Assembly: GCA_018716975.1 (NCBI GenBank)
Contig: DVJE01000041.1
Coordinates: 1-33,997, forward strand
Origin: Candidatus Gallacutalibacter stercoravium
GTDB lineage: Bacteria > Bacillota > Clostridia > Oscillospirales > Acutalibacteraceae
DNA: 33,997 nt
Direction: 5' to 3'
Below the pieces are notes generated by a model. It was given only the letters and a program-made list of their open reading frames with translations, ran no database searches and was not told the DNA's origin. This document shows positions 31,836 through 33,997 of the stretch, in pieces. The position numbers and the translations under genes are program-made. The first letter of the stretch is position 1. Each line of letters opens with the position of its first letter.

Positions 31836-32654
31836 ATGGATAATTACAGTGTGCTGATGTCGGTTTATTATAAAGAGCAGCCGGAGTATTTGCGGCAAAG
31901 CGTTAATAGTATGATGGAACAAACCGTGCGCACGGATGATTTTGTGTTGGTTTGTGACGGTCCTTTAACACCGGAGTTGGATGCTGTTGTCAGTCAGTTT
32001 TTAGAAGATTACCCAGACATTTTTCAGGTGGTTCGCCTTGAAACCAACCAAGGGCTGGGTCATGCGCTGAATATCGGGTTAAAGCATTGTAAAAACGAGC
32101 TAGTGGCGCGAATGGATTCAGATGACATCAGCTTGCCGGAGCGTTGCGCTATGCAGCTGCAAAAATTTGAAGAGGATCCGGAACTTGCGGTGATCAGCGG
32201 TACCATACAGGAATTTGAAGGCAGTGTTGATCATGTTACGGCAGTGAAGTCTTTGCCACAAAAGCATGAAGAAATTTACGAGTATGCGAAAATGCGCTGC
32301 CCGTTTAACCATCCGGCTGTGATGTATCGCAAATCGGCAGTGCTCCGCGCAGGCGGTTATCCGGAAATCCCCCAGTATGAGGATTACGACCTTTGGGTGC
32401 GGATGCTTATGGATGGAGCTAAAAGTTATAATTTTACAGAAACCTTGTGTATGATGCGTGTGGATAGCAGTCTTTACGGCCGTCGCGGCGGATGGTCTTA
32501 TTTTAAAAAGGTGGCTGCTTTCCGTACCAAGATGCGCAAGGCACATTTTTGCAGTTTTTCACAATATTTGTTGGGGATATGTGGGCAGGGGGTTGTATGT
32601 CTCGTCCCGAATAAAGTACGGCAAGTGATCTATAAATGCTTTTTAAGAAGGTAG
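31836..32654 (+). CDS. Family 2 glycosyltransferase
   Basis: Cytosolic or membrane-associated sugar transferase of 272 residues, GT-A fold. The N-terminus YSVLMSVYYKEQPEYLRQSVNSM is typical, followed by DDFVLVCDGPLTPELD, TNQGLGHALNIGLKHC, the nucleotide-sugar/metal motif ARMDSDDISLPER (about residues 90-102) and the acceptor-side ED motif QYEDYDLWVRM (about 180-190). It belongs to the group found in capsule and exopolysaccharide clusters; donor and acceptor are unknown. The ATG is preceded by a weak GGTGAAGG site. It is followed at 55 bp by the polymerase-like gene on the same strand. Confidence 0.9.
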   Translation: MDNYSVLMSVYYKEQPEYLRQSVNSMMEQTVRTDDFVLVCDGPLTPELDAVVSQFLEDYPDIFQVVRLETNQGLGHALNIGLKHCKNELVARMDSDDISLPERCAMQLQKFEEDPELAVISGTIQEFEGSVDHVTAVKSLPQKHEEIYEYAKMRCPFNHPAVMYRKSAVLRAGGYPEIPQYEDYDLWVRMLMDGAKSYNFTETLCMMRVDSSLYGRRGGWSYFKKVAAFRTKMRKAHFCSFSQYLLGICGQGVVCLVPNKVRQVIYKCFLRR

Positions 32655-32708
32655 TGTTAAATACTTTTTAGAGTGGAATCGAGAAACACAGATTTAAGGA
32701 GTTATATG

Positions 32709-33997
32709 ATGAGTTTAAAACTTAAATTTTTTTTTCAAACGCCCTTGTATTTTAAGGCATTTGCGATTTCTGTGCTTTTTTTTAAAACAAACCCTTTTAT
32801 TAATTCGCTATCAATTATGACAATAATGACTTTAATAACTGCAATTTGGGGCGCTGCCTTAACTTTCGAGAACATATTAATTTGTTTTCGAAGAATCAAA
32901 ACTTTATACTTTTTGCTTTTTGCACTTTTTGCCATATCGTATTCTGTAACTATAGTGATAAATATAGGGCCAGAGTTGCTAAAAAATGTTCAAGATTTAG
33001 TTTGGTTTATAATAAGTGTTTTTTATTTAATGGGATCTTCTGTGACAAGAGAAGAAAATCAACAAGAATATTGGAACTTATTAAAGATTTTTTTATGTTA
33101 TTCGTTTTTGTTTGCTGCGGTTTCGGTACCGTTTGTCTTTTTAAATATGGGTGGATCGGCAGATTGGGGAAGATGGGGGTTTTACAGTAATAGACTGTTT
33201 GGAGTTTATCGGAGCCCTAATTACGGCAGCTTATATTGTTCTGTTTCCTTGGCTGTTTCACTTTACATGCTGTCAACTGATCGATTTAATAACACAAAAT
33301 TGCACAGATCTTTTTTTATTATCAATAGTGTTTTTCAGGTTTTATATATAATATATTCTGGTTCTAATACCGGGAAGGTAACTTTGACTGTAGGACTGGC
33401 TATGTTTCTTGTGTATTTGGTCGCTATAAAACGAATTTTCATAAAAAAAGGTTTTGTTTTATTGATGGTTGCTTTAGTGGTTGTATTAGTACCGTTTATG
33501 TTTTATACAGTTAGAACGGTAACTACGTGGATAGTTACCTCTTACAATAGATCTAGCCCCGATATTTCAACACAGACTGTTGAACTGCAAGGTTCTAATG
33601 TTTTAACAGGACATGATGTTGTGAAAATAAACAAATTGCCATCTGAAAATTTAGACGATGCGAGTTCTTCTGTTATCGAATACAAAAATATAAGTCTGAA
33701 TATGTCATTTAGTTTGGATAGGGCGGACACTCAGAAATATGGATTAGCTAATGGCCGTTTGCATAATTGGAGAGTAGGCCTAACAGTTTTTAAAAATTAT
33801 CCATTTTTTGGAACGTCAATGCGCGAATATGCTAACATAGCAAAGGGTTATGATAGTTCGTGGAGAACTCAAAGTCGAACGGCTACATTGGAAAATGACT
33901 TTATATCTCTTCTTGCTTGTACGGGAGTAGTAGGGACACTCTTTTTTATAGCAGCTGCTTCGGTAGTGCTGTTTCGTATTATAAGATGTTTAATAAA
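32709..33997 (+). CDS. Wzy-like O-antigen/capsule polymerase or ligase, 3' end outside window
   Basis: An open frame runs from ATG 32709 to the window end without a stop (429 codons). ATG 32709 is preferred over 32706 because AAGGAG lies seven nt upstream. The product is very hydrophobic, with many helices (SIMTITAIWGAALTF-like start, LYFLLFALFAISYSVTIVI, SLYCSVSLAVSLYML, VLLMVALVVVLVPFMFYTV-like segments), a large external loop, then LHNWRVGLTVFKNYPFFGTSM and a helix GVVGTLFFIAAASVVLF. The RxxxW...KNYPFFG element is the hallmark of the O-antigen polymerase/ligase superfamily (Wzy_C). Codon use is strongly AT-rich compared with the genes to the left, a usual sign of a transferred polysaccharide locus. 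Confidence 0.8.
   Translation, partial: MSLKLKFFFQTPLYFKAFAISVLFFKTNPFINSLSIMTIMTLITAIWGAALTFENILICFRRIKTLYFLLFALFAISYSVTIVINIGPELLKNVQDLVWFIISVFYLMGSSVTREENQQEYWNLLKIFLCYSFLFAAVSVPFVFLNMGGSADWGRWGFYSNRLFGVYRSPNYGSLYCSVSLAVSLYMLSTDRFNNTKLHRSFFIINSVFQVLYIIYSGSNTGKVTLTVGLAMFLVYLVAIKRIFIKKGFVLLMVALVVVLVPFMFYTVRTVTTWIVTSYNRSSPDISTQTVELQGSNVLTGHDVVKINKLPSENLDDASSSVIEYKNISLNMSFSLDRADTQKYGLANGRLHNWRVGLTVFKNYPFFGTSMREYANIAKGYDSSWRTQSRTATLENDFISLLACTGVVGTLFFIAAASVVLFRIIRCLI

Noticed and set aside
1-33997. CRISPR arrays, rRNA and tRNA genes
   Set aside because: No regularly spaced repeats, no rRNA stretches and no TPsiC-arm sequence with a cloverleaf context were found by reading both strands.

Overview
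The window looks like chromosomal DNA of a Gram-positive anaerobe of class Clostridia, probably an Oscillospiraceae/Ruminococcaceae-like gut bacterium. I infer this from the strong AGGAGG-type ribosome binding sites, frequent GTG/TTG starts, consensus TTGACA/TATAAT promoters, the archaeal-type prolyl-tRNA synthetase with a C-terminal zinc site, Na+-pump decarboxylase subunits, a TnpX-type large serine recombinase and a GH36 alpha-galactosidase. No rRNA, tRNA or CRISPR array was seen.

Layout. (1) 1-1471 is the 3' part of a large serine recombinase, so the left edge is the end of an integrated mobile element. (2) 1764-6820, minus strand, holds a three-gene ABC-2 type transporter (ATPase and two permeases) followed by a GH36 alpha-galactosidase. 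That gene is cut by an in-frame amber codon 90 codons before its natural end. (3) 6821-7607 has no protein gene but holds two promoter-to-terminator units, read as candidate small RNAs of about 100 and 170 nt. (4) 7608-8707, plus strand, is a MarR regulator and a YczE-like membrane protein, behind a promoter with twin palindromic operators. (5) 8811-17078, minus strand, is an almost complete chorismate/prephenate supercluster. Its order is aroE, aroK, then a new promoter, an attenuator-like leader and aroF(DAHP synthase)-tyrA-aroB-aroA-aroC-pheA. The last six genes overlap one another: four junctions are ATGA overlaps and aroA/aroC overlap by 20 bp. Only 3-dehydroquinate dehydratase is missing. 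(6) 17159-21884, plus strand, holds acpP, the beta and gamma subunits of a Na+-translocating decarboxylase without alpha or biotin carrier, proS and a SAM methyltransferase. (7) 22270-27130 encodes two overlapping exported-protein genes: a Ser-rich membrane- or wall-attached protein and a 1358-residue secreted metallophosphoesterase with three copies of an unrecognised domain of about 150 residues. (8) 27377-31451 holds an aldo/keto-reductase-like ferredoxin protein, a membrane-anchored XRE regulator and an ABC exporter. (9) 31836-33997 is the start of a polysaccharide locus: a family 2 glycosyltransferase and a truncated, AT-rich Wzy-like polymerase that runs off the window.

How the genes work together. 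The aro cluster makes chorismate from PEP and erythrose-4-phosphate and channels it to prephenate, phenylpyruvate and 4-hydroxyphenylpyruvate. Its internal promoter sits across the aroK stop codon and is followed by a short ORF, several hairpins and a strong terminator directly before the first-step enzyme, which suggests transcription attenuation. The most interesting unexplained items are the two RNA-like units at 6984-7454, the aro leader, the amber-interrupted glycosidase, the triplicated domain of the secreted phosphoesterase, and the XRE regulator whose membrane part is a duplicated hairpin.
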